Part shown: in pieces, positions 7,922 to 15,782 of the stretch
How positions within the stretch are numbered: position 1 is the first letter of the stretch
Layout of the letters: the number at the start of each line of letters is the position of its first letter
Origin: Amycolatopsis tolypomycina
GTDB taxonomy: Bacteria > Actinomycetota > Actinomycetes > Mycobacteriales > Pseudonocardiaceae
Length of the DNA stretch: 64,000 nt
Assembly: GCF_900105945.1 (NCBI RefSeq)
Contig: NZ_FNSO01000004.1
Span: 2,604,001-2,668,000 of the forward strand
Direction: 5' to 3'
Notes under the pieces: model-generated
Databases searched by the model: none
Told to the model about the DNA's origin: nothing
The model's input: only the letters and a program-made list of their open reading frames with translations
Position numbers and translations under genes: made by a program

Positions 7922-8797
7922 TCACCACCGGGGCGGCGGGACGACGGCCACCGGGCAGGCGGCGTGGTAGATGAGGGCGTGGCTGGTCGAACCCAGCAGC
8001 AGGCCGCGGAAGCCGCCCCGGCCACGGGAGCCGACCACGACCAGCTGGGCGTTCCGGGCTTGGTCGAGCAGGGTGTGCGCGGGCCGGTGCCGGGCGACGA
8101 CGACCTCCACCGGCACGTCAGGGTGCTCGGCCCGGGCCGGGGCGAGCCATTCGCCGACCAGTGCGCGGTGCTCGCGCTCGATCGCGTCCCAGGCCTCGTC
8201 GACGCCGATCTCGCCCAGTGGCGTGTCCAGCCAGGTGTGCACCGCGACCAGCGGCACCCCGCGCGAGGCGGCGGCGCGGAACGCGAACGGGATCGCCGCC
8301 GCACTCGTGGGTGACCCGTCCACGCCGAGGACCACGGGCCCCTCGGCACCGGCGTCGGCGCCGCGGACCACCACGATCGGGCAATGGCCGTAGGTGGCCA
8401 CGGCCACCGCGATCGACCCCACCACCAAGCCGGTGAACCCGCCCAGGCCCCGTGACCCCAGCACGACCAGCTCCGCCGATGCCGAGCGGGCGATCAGCTG
8501 CTCGGCCGCCGAGCCGCGGGCCAGGTCCGTGCTCACCCGCACGTCCGGGGCGGCCTCCCGCGCCGCCGACTCCGCCGCGTCGAGCCACTCGCGGCCGTAC
8601 TCGAGCTGCGCGCGGTGGTAGGCGGGCACCAGCGCTTCCGCGTACGGCACGGCCACCGGTACCAGCGCGCACGCGTGGACGACCACCAGCGGCACGTCGC
8701 GCCGGACCGCCTCCCGCGCGGCCCAGCTCACCGCGTGGGTCGCGGCGGTCGAGCCGTCCACGCCCACCACGATCGGCCGCACGCTTGCTTCCACCAT
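7922..8797 (-). CDS. Universal stress protein, tandem UspA domains
   Basis: The 291-residue protein has two UspA domains (about 7-145 and 153-290). Each starts with a VVGVDGS strand (PIVVGVDGSTAATHA, PVVLGVDGSPTSAAA) and ends with an ATP-binding loop G-2x-G-9x-GS (GSRGLGGFTGLVVGS, GSRGRGGFRGLLLGS). Tandem USPs of this kind are a hallmark of the mycobacterial DosR regulon. It is 27 bp downstream of an Acg-type nitroreductase gene and shares its promoter and DevR-like box. The ATG at 8797 is preceded by GGAGGG; an upstream GTG at 8812 is less likely. Confidence 0.9.
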   Translation of the reverse strand: MVEASVRPIVVGVDGSTAATHAVSWAAREAVRRDVPLVVVHACALVPVAVPYAEALVPAYHRAQLEYGREWLDAAESAAREAAPDVRVSTDLARGSAAEQLIARSASAELVVLGSRGLGGFTGLVVGSIAVAVATYGHCPIVVVRGADAGAEGPVVLGVDGSPTSAAAIPFAFRAAASRGVPLVAVHTWLDTPLGEIGVDEAWDAIEREHRALVGEWLAPARAEHPDVPVEVVVARHRPAHTLLDQARNAQLVVVGSRGRGGFRGLLLGSTSHALIYHAACPVAVVPPPRW

Positions 8798-8824
8798 TTC
8801 CGGTCCCTCCACGAAAGTCGGTGA

Positions 8825-9823
8825 TCAGGCGCTGAGCCGGTCCGGCTCGAGCAGGACGTCGGCCACGGACCGGCGCGGCGTCCACGCCACCGGCTTGCCC
8901 CGGCCCAGGCGCAGGACGATCTGTGGCCAGAGTCCGCCGCCGAGCAGGTCGCGCAACTCGCCACGGACGGAGCCGACTTCGACCGGCTGGGAGATGAACG
9001 ACGCGTCGAGCCCGGCGGCGGTGGCGGTCAGCAGCACCCGCTGCATGGCTTGGCCGGCGCGGAGCTGGTCGAGCCGGGTGTCGTCGAAGGAGCCGATGAC
9101 GACGACCAGCGGGTCGGATGCGTCGATCCGGCCGCGCCGGGGCGAGGGCTCGGTCCCGAAGTCCCGCAGGATCCAGCCGCCGTCGTCGGCGGGCATCGCC
9201 CCGGCGGCGTGGTCGGGGACGCCGTCGCGGCTGCCTCGCCCCCGGCCGGTCCAGTACCGCCACTCGGCGACGAACGCCGGATCGGCGAGCTGGGCGTGGT
9301 GACTCTTGTTGACCAGTTCCCGGAGCCGGGCCAGCTGGACGGCGTCCAGCCGTGGCAGCCACGCCTGCTCGACCTCGGCGGCGTGGCGCAGCCTGGTGAC
9401 CACCGAGGGGGGAATGGCGGCTTTCTCGAACGGCGTGCGGTTGGTGTGCCGCCGGGGGATCGCGCCGGCCAGCTCGACCAGCCGCGGGTCGGGTTTGCGG
9501 GCGGCGAAGGGCCGGACGACGGCCAGCAGGTCGGGTTCGTCGCGGCGGGGCAGCAGTGTCGTGGCGGGGTGGGCGCCCAGTGCGTGGATGGCGGTGCGCA
9601 GGTTGAACAGCGCCGCCCCGCAGGAGAGCAGCAGCTCCCGCCGTCCGGCGTCGACGACCGGGAGTGCGCGCTCGGTGTCCGCGTGCAGCTCGAGGCCCAC
9701 GGGGGTGCAGCGGAACCGCCAGGGCTGCGTGTTGTGCGTCGACGGGGCCAGCACCGCGGCACCGAGCACGGATTTCACCTGGTCGGAGTCCAGCAGGCCG
9801 ACCGGCGTGATGGCTGAAGTCAT
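8825..9823 (-). CDS. Acg-type (Rv2032/Rv3131-like) nitroreductase-family protein
   Basis: The 332-residue protein belongs to the Acg group of degenerate nitroreductases, which are DosR-controlled in mycobacteria. The motif LAPSTHNTQPWRF lies near residue 28, and two diverged flavin-reductase half-domains follow (LLSCGAALFNLRTAI, PRRHTNRTPF, LLTATAAGLDASFISQPVEV). Mycobacterial relatives bind FMN but mask it, and may store flavin rather than reduce nitro compounds. GGAGGGAG precedes the ATG. A DevR-like box lies 83-96 bp upstream and a USP gene follows in the same operon. Confidence 0.88.
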   Translation of the reverse strand: MTSAITPVGLLDSDQVKSVLGAAVLAPSTHNTQPWRFRCTPVGLELHADTERALPVVDAGRRELLLSCGAALFNLRTAIHALGAHPATTLLPRRDEPDLLAVVRPFAARKPDPRLVELAGAIPRRHTNRTPFEKAAIPPSVVTRLRHAAEVEQAWLPRLDAVQLARLRELVNKSHHAQLADPAFVAEWRYWTGRGRGSRDGVPDHAAGAMPADDGGWILRDFGTEPSPRRGRIDASDPLVVVIGSFDDTRLDQLRAGQAMQRVLLTATAAGLDASFISQPVEVGSVRGELRDLLGGGLWPQIVLRLGRGKPVAWTPRRSVADVLLEPDRLSA

Positions 9824-9905
9824 GTCTCCCTCCATGCCGCGGCGCGGCACGCTGTGGATCGGAAGGCTCGGCCCGAGGATCTCCCGGGCGGACCGGGCTC
9901 CGAAA

Positions 9906-9919
9906 GAGCACAAGGTCAC
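9906..9919 (-). promoter_or_regulatory. DevR-like box before the nitroreductase-USP operon
   Basis: On the minus strand the site reads GTGAC-CTTG-TGCTC, the 5-4-5 layout seen across the island. It lies 83-96 bp before the nitroreductase start, in the divergent region shared with the USP gene at 10108. Confidence 0.55.
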
Positions 9920-9994
9920 CAGCCCGCCGGACCGCACAGTCCACTTCGGACATCGACGTGGCGGTGACGACGCGCGTCGAGGGACTCGGCCGAG

Positions 9995-10008
9995 TGGCCG
10001 AAGGTCCT
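9995..10008 (+). promoter_or_regulatory. DevR-like box before the USP-CBS-USP operon
   Basis: TGGCC-GAAG-GTCCT, or AGGAC-CTTC-GGCCA on the other strand, lies 100-113 bp before the USP start. It differs from the hydrogenase-operon box only in the outer arms. Confidence 0.5.
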
Positions 10009-10107
10009 CGCGGGCGAGGACGAACGGCCGCAGCGTCCGCCCGCCGGCGAGCCATACCTTCGAGCCGGATGCGTGATCCGCGCACCGGAACCCGGAGGAA
10101 CCGAGTC

Positions 10108-10965
10108 ATGGGCACAACCGGAAACCCGCCGGTCGTCGTCGCCGTCGACGGGTCGGAAACCGCTGCCGCGGCCGCGTTGTGGGCGGCCGGGGAAGCGGCC
10201 CGCCGGCACGCGCCGCTGCTCGTCTTCACCGCGTACGGCTACGAAGACGCCGCGTTCGGCGGGAAGATGTCCCCGCCGTCCGACTGGCTCGAGTTCAAGG
10301 AGACCGAAGCCGACGAGCTGCTGCGCACGACGCGGGCGACCCTCGAAGCCGCCGTCCCCGGGGTGGACGTGTCCACCGAGGCCAGTGACCGCGGGCCGGT
10401 CCCCGGCCTGCTGGAGGTCTCGGCGCGGGCGCGGATCCTGGTCACCGGGGAGCCCGTCGGCGCGATCGCGGGTCTGTTCAGCGGTTCGCCCGACGTCGAC
10501 CTCGCCGCCCACGCGCACTGCCCGGTGGTGGTCGTGCGCGGGAACGAGTCCGCCGACGGCCCGGTGGTCGTCGGCGTCGACGGCAGCCCCCTGAGCGAGG
10601 CCGCGATCGCGTGGGCGTTCGAGGAAGCCTCGCTCCGCAACGCTCCGCTCGTCGCGTTGCACGCCTGGCACGACGGGGACGTCGCCTTCCCGGGCGAAGG
10701 TCTGCAGGACTCCGGCCGTCGGCTGCTGGCTCAGCGGCTCGCCGGCTGGCAGGAAAAGTATCCGGACGTCCAGCTCGAGCGCCGGGTCTCCCGCGACAAG
10801 CCCCGTTCCCGGTTGCTGTCGGCGAGCCGCGGCGCGCGGCTGGTCGTGGTCGGCAGCCGCGGCCGGGGTGGTTTCGCCGGGCTGGTGCTCGGCTCGACGA
10901 GCCAGGCCCTGCTGCACCACGCGGCCTGCCCGGTCATGGTCGTCCGCACCGAGGAGGAGAAGTGA
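10108..10965 (+). CDS. Universal stress protein, tandem UspA with a degenerate first domain
   Basis: The 285-residue protein has two UspA domains starting VVVAVDGSETAAAA and VVVGVDGSPLSEAA. The second keeps the ATP-binding loop GSRGRGGFAGLVLGSTS. In the first, the same place reads TGEPVGAIAGLFSGS, lacking the regular glycine pattern, so one nucleotide site is probably lost. GGAGG stands 9 bases before the ATG. It heads a tight operon, USP-CBS/BON-USP, with 2 bp before the next start. Confidence 0.9.
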   Translation: MGTTGNPPVVVAVDGSETAAAAALWAAGEAARRHAPLLVFTAYGYEDAAFGGKMSPPSDWLEFKETEADELLRTTRATLEAAVPGVDVSTEASDRGPVPGLLEVSARARILVTGEPVGAIAGLFSGSPDVDLAAHAHCPVVVVRGNESADGPVVVGVDGSPLSEAAIAWAFEEASLRNAPLVALHAWHDGDVAFPGEGLQDSGRRLLAQRLAGWQEKYPDVQLERRVSRDKPRSRLLSASRGARLVVVGSRGRGGFAGLVLGSTSQALLHHAACPVMVVRTEEEK

Positions 10966-10967
10966 GC

Positions 10968-11663
10968 ATGAACGCCGGAACGGTGTCCGCGGTGATGACC
11001 GCCGACCCGATCACCGTTTCCCCGCAGACGCCGTTCAAGGACATCGCCGCGCTGCTGACCGGCAACGGGATCAGCGCGGTCGGCGTCGTCGACAAGACGG
11101 GCGCGCTGGTCGGCGTCGTTTCCGAGGCCGACCTGCTGCCGCACCTGTGGGAGGACCGCAAACCCCGGTGGCGTGACCGCCGGCTGGCCCGCAAGGCGAC
11201 AGCGTGCGTCGCGAAGGACCTGATGACGAGCCCGGCCGTCACGGTCGACGCCGAGGCGACCCTCGCCACCGCCGCGGCGGAGTTCGCCCGCACCGGCGTC
11301 CGCCGGTTGTTCGTGCTGCGGGGCGGAAAGGTGGCGGGCGTGCTGTCCCGCCGCGACCTGGTCGCGGTCTTCACCCGCGGCGACGCCGACCTCGAGCGCG
11401 AGATCACCGACCGCGTGCTGCGTGACCGGCTCGACCTCGGGCCCGACCGGGTGCGCGTGCAGGTCCGGGCCGGGATCGTGACGGTCGTGGGGCGCGTGGA
11501 GCGGCGCAGCGACATCGACCCGGTGACGCGGCTGATCCACGAGCTGCCCGGGGTGGTGGAGGTCCGCAACCGCCTGGACTACGTCTGGAACGACGTCGGT
11601 TCCCGGAACTCACCCGCGCTGCCGAGCGCGAACTCGCGGCCAGGCCGCAGGAGGAATCGATGA
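10968..11663 (+). CDS. CBS-pair plus BON-domain protein
   Basis: The 231-residue protein has two CBS domains (about 8-60 and 75-130; VMTADPITVSPQTPFKDIA, LMTSPAVTVDAEATLATAA) and a C-terminal BON domain (VRVQVRAGIVTVVGRVERR). CBS pairs sense adenine nucleotides, and BON domains often bind membranes or lipids. A two-CBS protein, Hrp1, is in the mycobacterial DosR regulon. The ATG at 10968 has GGAGG about 10 bases upstream; a GTG at 10962 would overlap the USP stop but sits too close to the ribosome site. Confidence 0.85.
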   Translation: MNAGTVSAVMTADPITVSPQTPFKDIAALLTGNGISAVGVVDKTGALVGVVSEADLLPHLWEDRKPRWRDRRLARKATACVAKDLMTSPAVTVDAEATLATAAAEFARTGVRRLFVLRGGKVAGVLSRRDLVAVFTRGDADLEREITDRVLRDRLDLGPDRVRVQVRAGIVTVVGRVERRSDIDPVTRLIHELPGVVEVRNRLDYVWNDVGSRNSPALPSANSRPGRRRNR

Positions 11664-12517
11664 CCGCAACCGCCACCCGGCCGGTATTCGTCGGAGTGGA
11701 CGCTTCGGCGGCGTCCCTCGACGCCGTCCGCTGGGCCGCGAAGGAGGCTCGACGGCGCGAAACGACGTTGCAGCTCCTGCACGCCTGCATCTTCGAAGAA
11801 GCCTCATCGCGAGCGGGCAACTCCGAACTGCTGCTCGAACACGCCCACCGCTCCCTCCGCCGTGCCGCGGAAATCGCCGGTGAGGAGGCGCCGGGCGTGC
11901 GGGTCGAGACCTCGGTCCGGCTCGGGCTCGCGGTCGACCTGCTGCTCGCCGAGTCCGGCGGCGCGGCGCTCGTCGTCCTCGGGTCGCACGGGCTCGGTGG
12001 CCTGCGCGGCGCGCTGATCGGTTCCGTCGCCCTGCGGGTTGCGGCCGGGGCGTCCTGCCCGGTCGTGGTCGTGCCCACGCACCGGCCCCACCGGACCGGC
12101 CCGATCGTCGTCGGCGTCGACCCGTCGGACTCGAGCGAGCACGCCCTGCGGTTCGCCCTCGAGGAAGCTGCCGCGGCGCGGGCGCCGGTGCACGTCGTGC
12201 ACGCCTGGCACGACGGCCTGCTGGTGCCCGAGGCGGTGCTCGCGGACATCGGGGTCGCCGAGCAGCGCGAGCTGGAAGCCCACCTCGCGAGCTGGGCCCG
12301 CAAGTACCCGGCGCTGGACATCACGGCACGGGCCGTCCGGGACCGCATCGCCTCGCGCGCTCTGCTGGACGCCGCCCCCGACGCGCGGCTGATCGTCGTC
12401 GGCACCCGCGGCCGCGGCCCGGTCGCCGGCGGGCTCCTGGGGTCGACCGGGAACGCGCTGCTGACGCACGCGGCCTGCCCGGTGGCGGTGGTGCGGCCCA
12501 GCGACCGGGAGCCGTGA
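11660..12517 (+). CDS. Universal stress protein, tandem UspA domains
   Basis: The 285-residue protein has two complete UspA domains (PVFVGVDASAASLDA and PIVVGVDPSDSSEHA), both with nucleotide loops (GSHGLGGLRGALIGS, GTRGRGPVAGGLLGS). Its ATG overlaps the stop of the CBS-BON gene in an ATGA arrangement, so the two are translationally coupled. It ends the first USP-CBS-USP operon, just before the best DevR-like box of the window. Confidence 0.9.
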   Translation: MTATATRPVFVGVDASAASLDAVRWAAKEARRRETTLQLLHACIFEEASSRAGNSELLLEHAHRSLRRAAEIAGEEAPGVRVETSVRLGLAVDLLLAESGGAALVVLGSHGLGGLRGALIGSVALRVAAGASCPVVVVPTHRPHRTGPIVVGVDPSDSSEHALRFALEEAAAARAPVHVVHAWHDGLLVPEAVLADIGVAEQRELEAHLASWARKYPALDITARAVRDRIASRALLDAAPDARLIVVGTRGRGPVAGGLLGSTGNALLTHAACPVAVVRPSDREP

Positions 12518-12528
12518 CCACGCAAGAA

Positions 12529-12542
12529 GGGACGTAAGTCCC
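12529..12542 (+). promoter_or_regulatory. DevR-like box, near-perfect palindrome
   Basis: GGGAC-GTAA-GTCCC matches both invariant arms of the mycobacterial DosR box (GGGAC-TWWA-GTCCC core). It lies 78-91 bp before the CBS-BON start at 12620 and only 12 bp after the preceding USP stop. Confidence 0.75.
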
Positions 12543-12619
12543 CGCGAGCGGTGACCGACGCCGGCGGCCGCCGGCGTCCGGCCTTCCTAGGTTGGGAGGT
12601 GACAGGAAAGGAACTTCCG

Positions 12620-13231
12620 ATGCGCGCACGCGACCTGATGACTGCGCCGGTGACCACCGTGCGGCCGTGGACCTCGGCCAAGGAGGCGGCCGAGCTGCTG
12701 TCCGTGCACGGCTTCACCGCCCTGCCCGTGGTCGACGACGACGGCGGCCTGATCGGCATCGTCACCGAGGCCGACCTGATCCGCGGCCGGATCCCCGCCG
12801 ACCCGCGCCATGCCCACCGGCGCCACGACGCCGCCGTCGCCGGCGAGACGGTCGGGGACGTGATGACCAGCCCCGCCACCGCGATGAGCTCCGGCACCGA
12901 CATCGCCGACCTGTGCCAGGCACTGGTGGACGCCCGGATCCGGGCGATGCCGATCGTGGACGGCTCGGCCGTCGTCGGCATCGTCACCCGCGGCGACGTC
13001 GTCCGCACGCTCGCGCGGGAAGACACCGACATCGCCCGCGACGTCAAGCACCGCTTGGAGATCTACGGCGGCGGGGGCCGCTGGAAGATCGACGTCCGCG
13101 ACGGCCACGTCCACATCACCGACCTGTACGACGACGACACCGACCGGCACGTCGCCCGGCTGCTGGCACTGGCCGTGCCCGGCGTCGTCGCCGCCGACAC
13201 CGTTTACGCGGGTGAGGAGCAACAGCGATGA
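12620..13231 (+). CDS. CBS-pair plus BON-like protein
   Basis: The 203-residue protein has paired CBS domains (DLMTAPVTTVRPWTSAKEA and VMTSPATAMSSGTDIADLC) and a shorter BON-like tail (WKIDVRDGHVHITDLYDD). It is a paralogue of the protein at 10968. It starts a second operon, CBS-USP, that repeats the first, and is coupled to the next USP gene by an ATGA overlap. The sensing role (adenylates or redox) is inferred from the family. Confidence 0.85.
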   Translation: MRARDLMTAPVTTVRPWTSAKEAAELLSVHGFTALPVVDDDGGLIGIVTEADLIRGRIPADPRHAHRRHDAAVAGETVGDVMTSPATAMSSGTDIADLCQALVDARIRAMPIVDGSAVVGIVTRGDVVRTLAREDTDIARDVKHRLEIYGGGGRWKIDVRDGHVHITDLYDDDTDRHVARLLALAVPGVVAADTVYAGEEQQR

Positions 13232-14133
13232 GCACCACCGAACCGAGGATCACCGTCGGCGTCGACGGCTCGGCGGGCAGCACGGCCGCCGTCGCCTGGG
13301 CGGCGAAGCTCGCTGCCTTGCGCCACCTCGAACTCCGGATCGTGCACGGCCTCCAGCTCACCGGCGTGTACTACGGGGGCGGCGTGCTCGGAGCCGGTGC
13401 GGAGGCGCTGTTCGACGCGATCCGCACCGACGGCGAGCGGGTCGTGGCCGACGCCCGCGCGCTGGCCGCGTCGATCGACAAGGACCTCGCCGTCACGACG
13501 GACCTCCCGAACGAGCCGCCGGTGCCGATGCTCATCGACGAGTCCCGGCGCGCCCGGCTGCTCGTGGTCGGCCGGACCGGCACGGACGGCTTCGCGGACA
13601 TGCTGCTCGGCGGCACGGCGGCTTCGGTCGTCAGCCACGCGCACGGCCCGGTGGTGGTCGTCCGCGGCCGCCACGACTCGGCCGACGTCCCGGAGTCCGG
13701 CCCGGTCGTGGTCGGCGTCGACGGCAGCCCGAACAGCGAGCAGGCCATCGCCGTCGCGTTCGAGGAAGCCGCGCTGCGCGGAGCGCCGCTCATCGCGCTG
13801 CACGCGTGGAACGACGTCACGTATGAGGACGCCTTCGGCTCCGCCCGGATCCTCACCCAGCCGGAAAGCCTCGAAGAAGACGAAGAGCGGCTGCTCGGTC
13901 AGCGGCTCGCGGGCTGGCAGGAGAAGTACCCCGACGTGGCGATCCGGCGCGTGCTCGTGCGCGACCGGCCGCGGCACGCGCTGCTCGAGGTCTCCGCGGA
14001 GGCGCAGCTGGTCGTCGTGGGCAGCCGGGGCCGGGGCGGGTTCACCGGCATGCTGCTGGGCTCGACGAGCCAGGCGCTGGTGCAGCACGCCCGGTGTCCG
14101 GTGCTCGTGGTCCGCCCGGAGCCGAAGGCATGA
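13228..14133 (+). CDS. Universal stress protein, tandem UspA domains
   Basis: The 301-residue protein has UspA domains starting ITVGVDGSAGSTAAV and VVVGVDGSPNSEQAI. Both keep glycine loops (GRTGTDGFADMLLGG and GSRGRGGFTGMLLGS). The start overlaps the CBS-BON stop, and the stop overlaps the ATG of a 25-codon frame. It closely resembles the protein at 10108 in its second half (QRLAGWQEKYPDV is shared), pointing to recent duplication of the USP-CBS module. Confidence 0.9.
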   Translation: MSTTEPRITVGVDGSAGSTAAVAWAAKLAALRHLELRIVHGLQLTGVYYGGGVLGAGAEALFDAIRTDGERVVADARALAASIDKDLAVTTDLPNEPPVPMLIDESRRARLLVVGRTGTDGFADMLLGGTAASVVSHAHGPVVVVRGRHDSADVPESGPVVVGVDGSPNSEQAIAVAFEEAALRGAPLIALHAWNDVTYEDAFGSARILTQPESLEEDEERLLGQRLAGWQEKYPDVAIRRVLVRDRPRHALLEVSAEAQLVVVGSRGRGGFTGMLLGSTSQALVQHARCPVLVVRPEPKA

Positions 14134-14207
14134 CCGCCGGCGTGCTGCGGCAGCGGATGACCGAGGCCCAGGGGCCGGAGATCCGCCACTGGGCCTGGGC
14201 AGGCTGA
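14130..14207 (+). CDS. Possible 25-residue coupled peptide
   Basis: ATG overlaps the USP stop as ATGA, the same coupling used between the neighbouring genes. The peptide (MTAGVLRQRMTEAQGPEIRH, then WAWAG) ends at 14207, just before the convergent GH43 gene. It may be a real small protein or the surviving start of a third gene cut off when the GH43 gene arrived. Confidence 0.3.
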   Translation: MTAGVLRQRMTEAQGPEIRHWAWAG

Positions 14208-14214
14208 GGCCGCT

Positions 14215-15654
14215 CTAGCCACGCCGCCACAGCTGGACGGCGAAGCCGTTGCAGGTGTAGAGCGAGAGCCGGGCGCCGTTCACGGCCTTCCAGTCGTAGT
14301 TGTCCAGGCACATGTTGCCGGCGACGTTGCGCAGCGAGAACCAGCCGTTGCCCCGGTCGATGATCTGCCACTGCTGGGCCGTCGAACTGGTACAGGCGAC
14401 CAGCCCGACGTCGGCGTTCAGCGCCGTGCTGCCGTTGATGTCGGTCAGGCACGTACCGGTGTTGCGGTTGCGGATCTCGTACCAGCCCTTGTAGCCGAAC
14501 TCCCACTCCTGCGCGGCGTTGCCGTTGCAGCTGTACAGCCGGACGAGCGCGCCGGGCGTCGTGTCGAAGTCGTAGTTGTCGACGCAGCGGTCGCTGTACT
14601 GGCCCCGGATGCCGGGCGCGGTCATTCCGTTCGGCAGCGGCTGGCCGAAGAACGGGGTGCCGTTGTCGCCGAAGTAGAGCTGCTGGAAGCGGGTGTGCCG
14701 GTTCGGGTCGGTGAGCGCGTCCGGCGTCGGGTTGGCGTAGTCACGGGCGTGGTAGACCAGCACGTCCGTGCGGTTGTCCTCGGCCACCGTGAAGCTGCCG
14801 TGGCCCGGGCCGTAGACCCCGTTCGCCGTCTGGAACACCGGGTTCGGGCTCTTGCGCCAGGAGGCGGGGTCCAGCAGGTCCGCGGTGTCGTCGGCCGAGA
14901 GCAGGCCCAGCTTGTACCGGGAGTCGGTCGCCGAGGCCGAGTAGGCGATGAACACCTTGCCGTTCTTGACCAGCGGCGACGGCCCTTCCACCACGCCGGC
15001 GACGCCTTCCATCTCCCAGCCGTACGTCGGGCGCGCGATCTCGGTGACCGGGCCGGTGATGCCGGTGGGCCCGTTCATCCGGGCGATGTACATGTGGCTG
15101 TTGAAGTTGGTGTCCGGGCTGTCCTGGGCCCAGGTGAAGTAGCGCACCCCGCGGTTGACGAACGAGGCCGCGTCGAGCTGGAAGGACTCCCAGCCGGTGG
15201 TGAAGCGCTGGGGCGCGCTCCAGGCGCAGGTCATCGGATTGGCGCAGGTGTTGCGGATCCAGTAGAGCCGCTGGTCGAAACGCGCGGTGCCGGGCGAGGC
15301 CGAGAAGTACATGTACCAGGCGCCGTCGACGAACTGGATGTCCGGCGCCCAGATCCACCCGCTCAGCGGGCCGCTCGACGGCGCGGTGAACGCGTTGATC
15401 GTCGCGGCGCTGCCGAGGCCCTGCAGTGTCGTGGCGCGGCGCAGTTCGACCCGCTTGTAGTCGGGGACCGAGGCCGTCATGTAGTAGTAGCCGTCGGTGT
15501 GCTTGTAGATCGCGGTGTCGGCGCGCTGCTGGATGACCGGGTTGTTGATCGTGAGGAACTGTGCGCCGGCCGGCGGAGCCGACACGGTCAGCAGCAGCAC
15601 GAGCACGCCGAACGCGACCGCCAGTCCCCGACGGACGCGGGTGAACGTTGCCAT
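14215..15654 (-). CDS. Secreted GH43-like arabinanase/xylosidase with ricin-type (CBM13) domain
   Basis: The 479-residue protein has a Sec signal peptide (VRRGLAVAFGVLVLLLTVSA). A five-bladed-propeller glycosidase follows, with GH43 landmarks: RADTAIYKHTDGYYYMTAS (nucleophile-side Asp), GWIWAPDIQFVDGAWYMYF (pKa-modulating Asp) and VVEGPSPLVKNGKVFIAYS (acid Glu). The C-terminal 130 residues are a beta-trefoil with Cys pairs and QxW repeats (AQEWEF, AQQWQI, VQLWRR) that binds polysaccharide. Expected role is release of arabinose or related sugars outside the cell. The frame stays open far upstream, but the signal peptide and GAGGAG fix the start. A LacI-type operator lies 69 bp upstream. Confidence 0.85.
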   Translation of the reverse strand: MATFTRVRRGLAVAFGVLVLLLTVSAPPAGAQFLTINNPVIQQRADTAIYKHTDGYYYMTASVPDYKRVELRRATTLQGLGSAATINAFTAPSSGPLSGWIWAPDIQFVDGAWYMYFSASPGTARFDQRLYWIRNTCANPMTCAWSAPQRFTTGWESFQLDAASFVNRGVRYFTWAQDSPDTNFNSHMYIARMNGPTGITGPVTEIARPTYGWEMEGVAGVVEGPSPLVKNGKVFIAYSASATDSRYKLGLLSADDTADLLDPASWRKSPNPVFQTANGVYGPGHGSFTVAEDNRTDVLVYHARDYANPTPDALTDPNRHTRFQQLYFGDNGTPFFGQPLPNGMTAPGIRGQYSDRCVDNYDFDTTPGALVRLYSCNGNAAQEWEFGYKGWYEIRNRNTGTCLTDINGSTALNADVGLVACTSSTAQQWQIIDRGNGWFSLRNVAGNMCLDNYDWKAVNGARLSLYTCNGFAVQLWRRG

Positions 15655-15722
15655 GGGTGGGCTCCTCGGGGGAAGGAGGGGACCGCGCCGGCGAGCCAGG
15701 GGTGGCGCACGGGCAGGTGCGA

Positions 15723-15736
15723 TGTGAGCGCTAACA
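15723..15736. promoter_or_regulatory. LacI-type operator before the GH43 gene
   Basis: TGTGAGCGCTAACA is a 14-bp imperfect palindrome around AGCGCT with one mismatched pair, similar in core to the site at 1827. It is 69-82 bp before the GH43 start. A sugar-responsive LacI-family repressor is the likely binder. Confidence 0.45.
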
Positions 15737-15782
15737 GAGTCGCTGGCGATTACGGGGATGTCAACAGCGGGTTTCGTGCGCT

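Noticed and set aside
8118..10229. A 703-codon frame on the minus strand across the USP and nitroreductase genes
   Set aside because: It runs out of frame over two clear genes and encodes only Arg/Gly/Pro-rich sequence.
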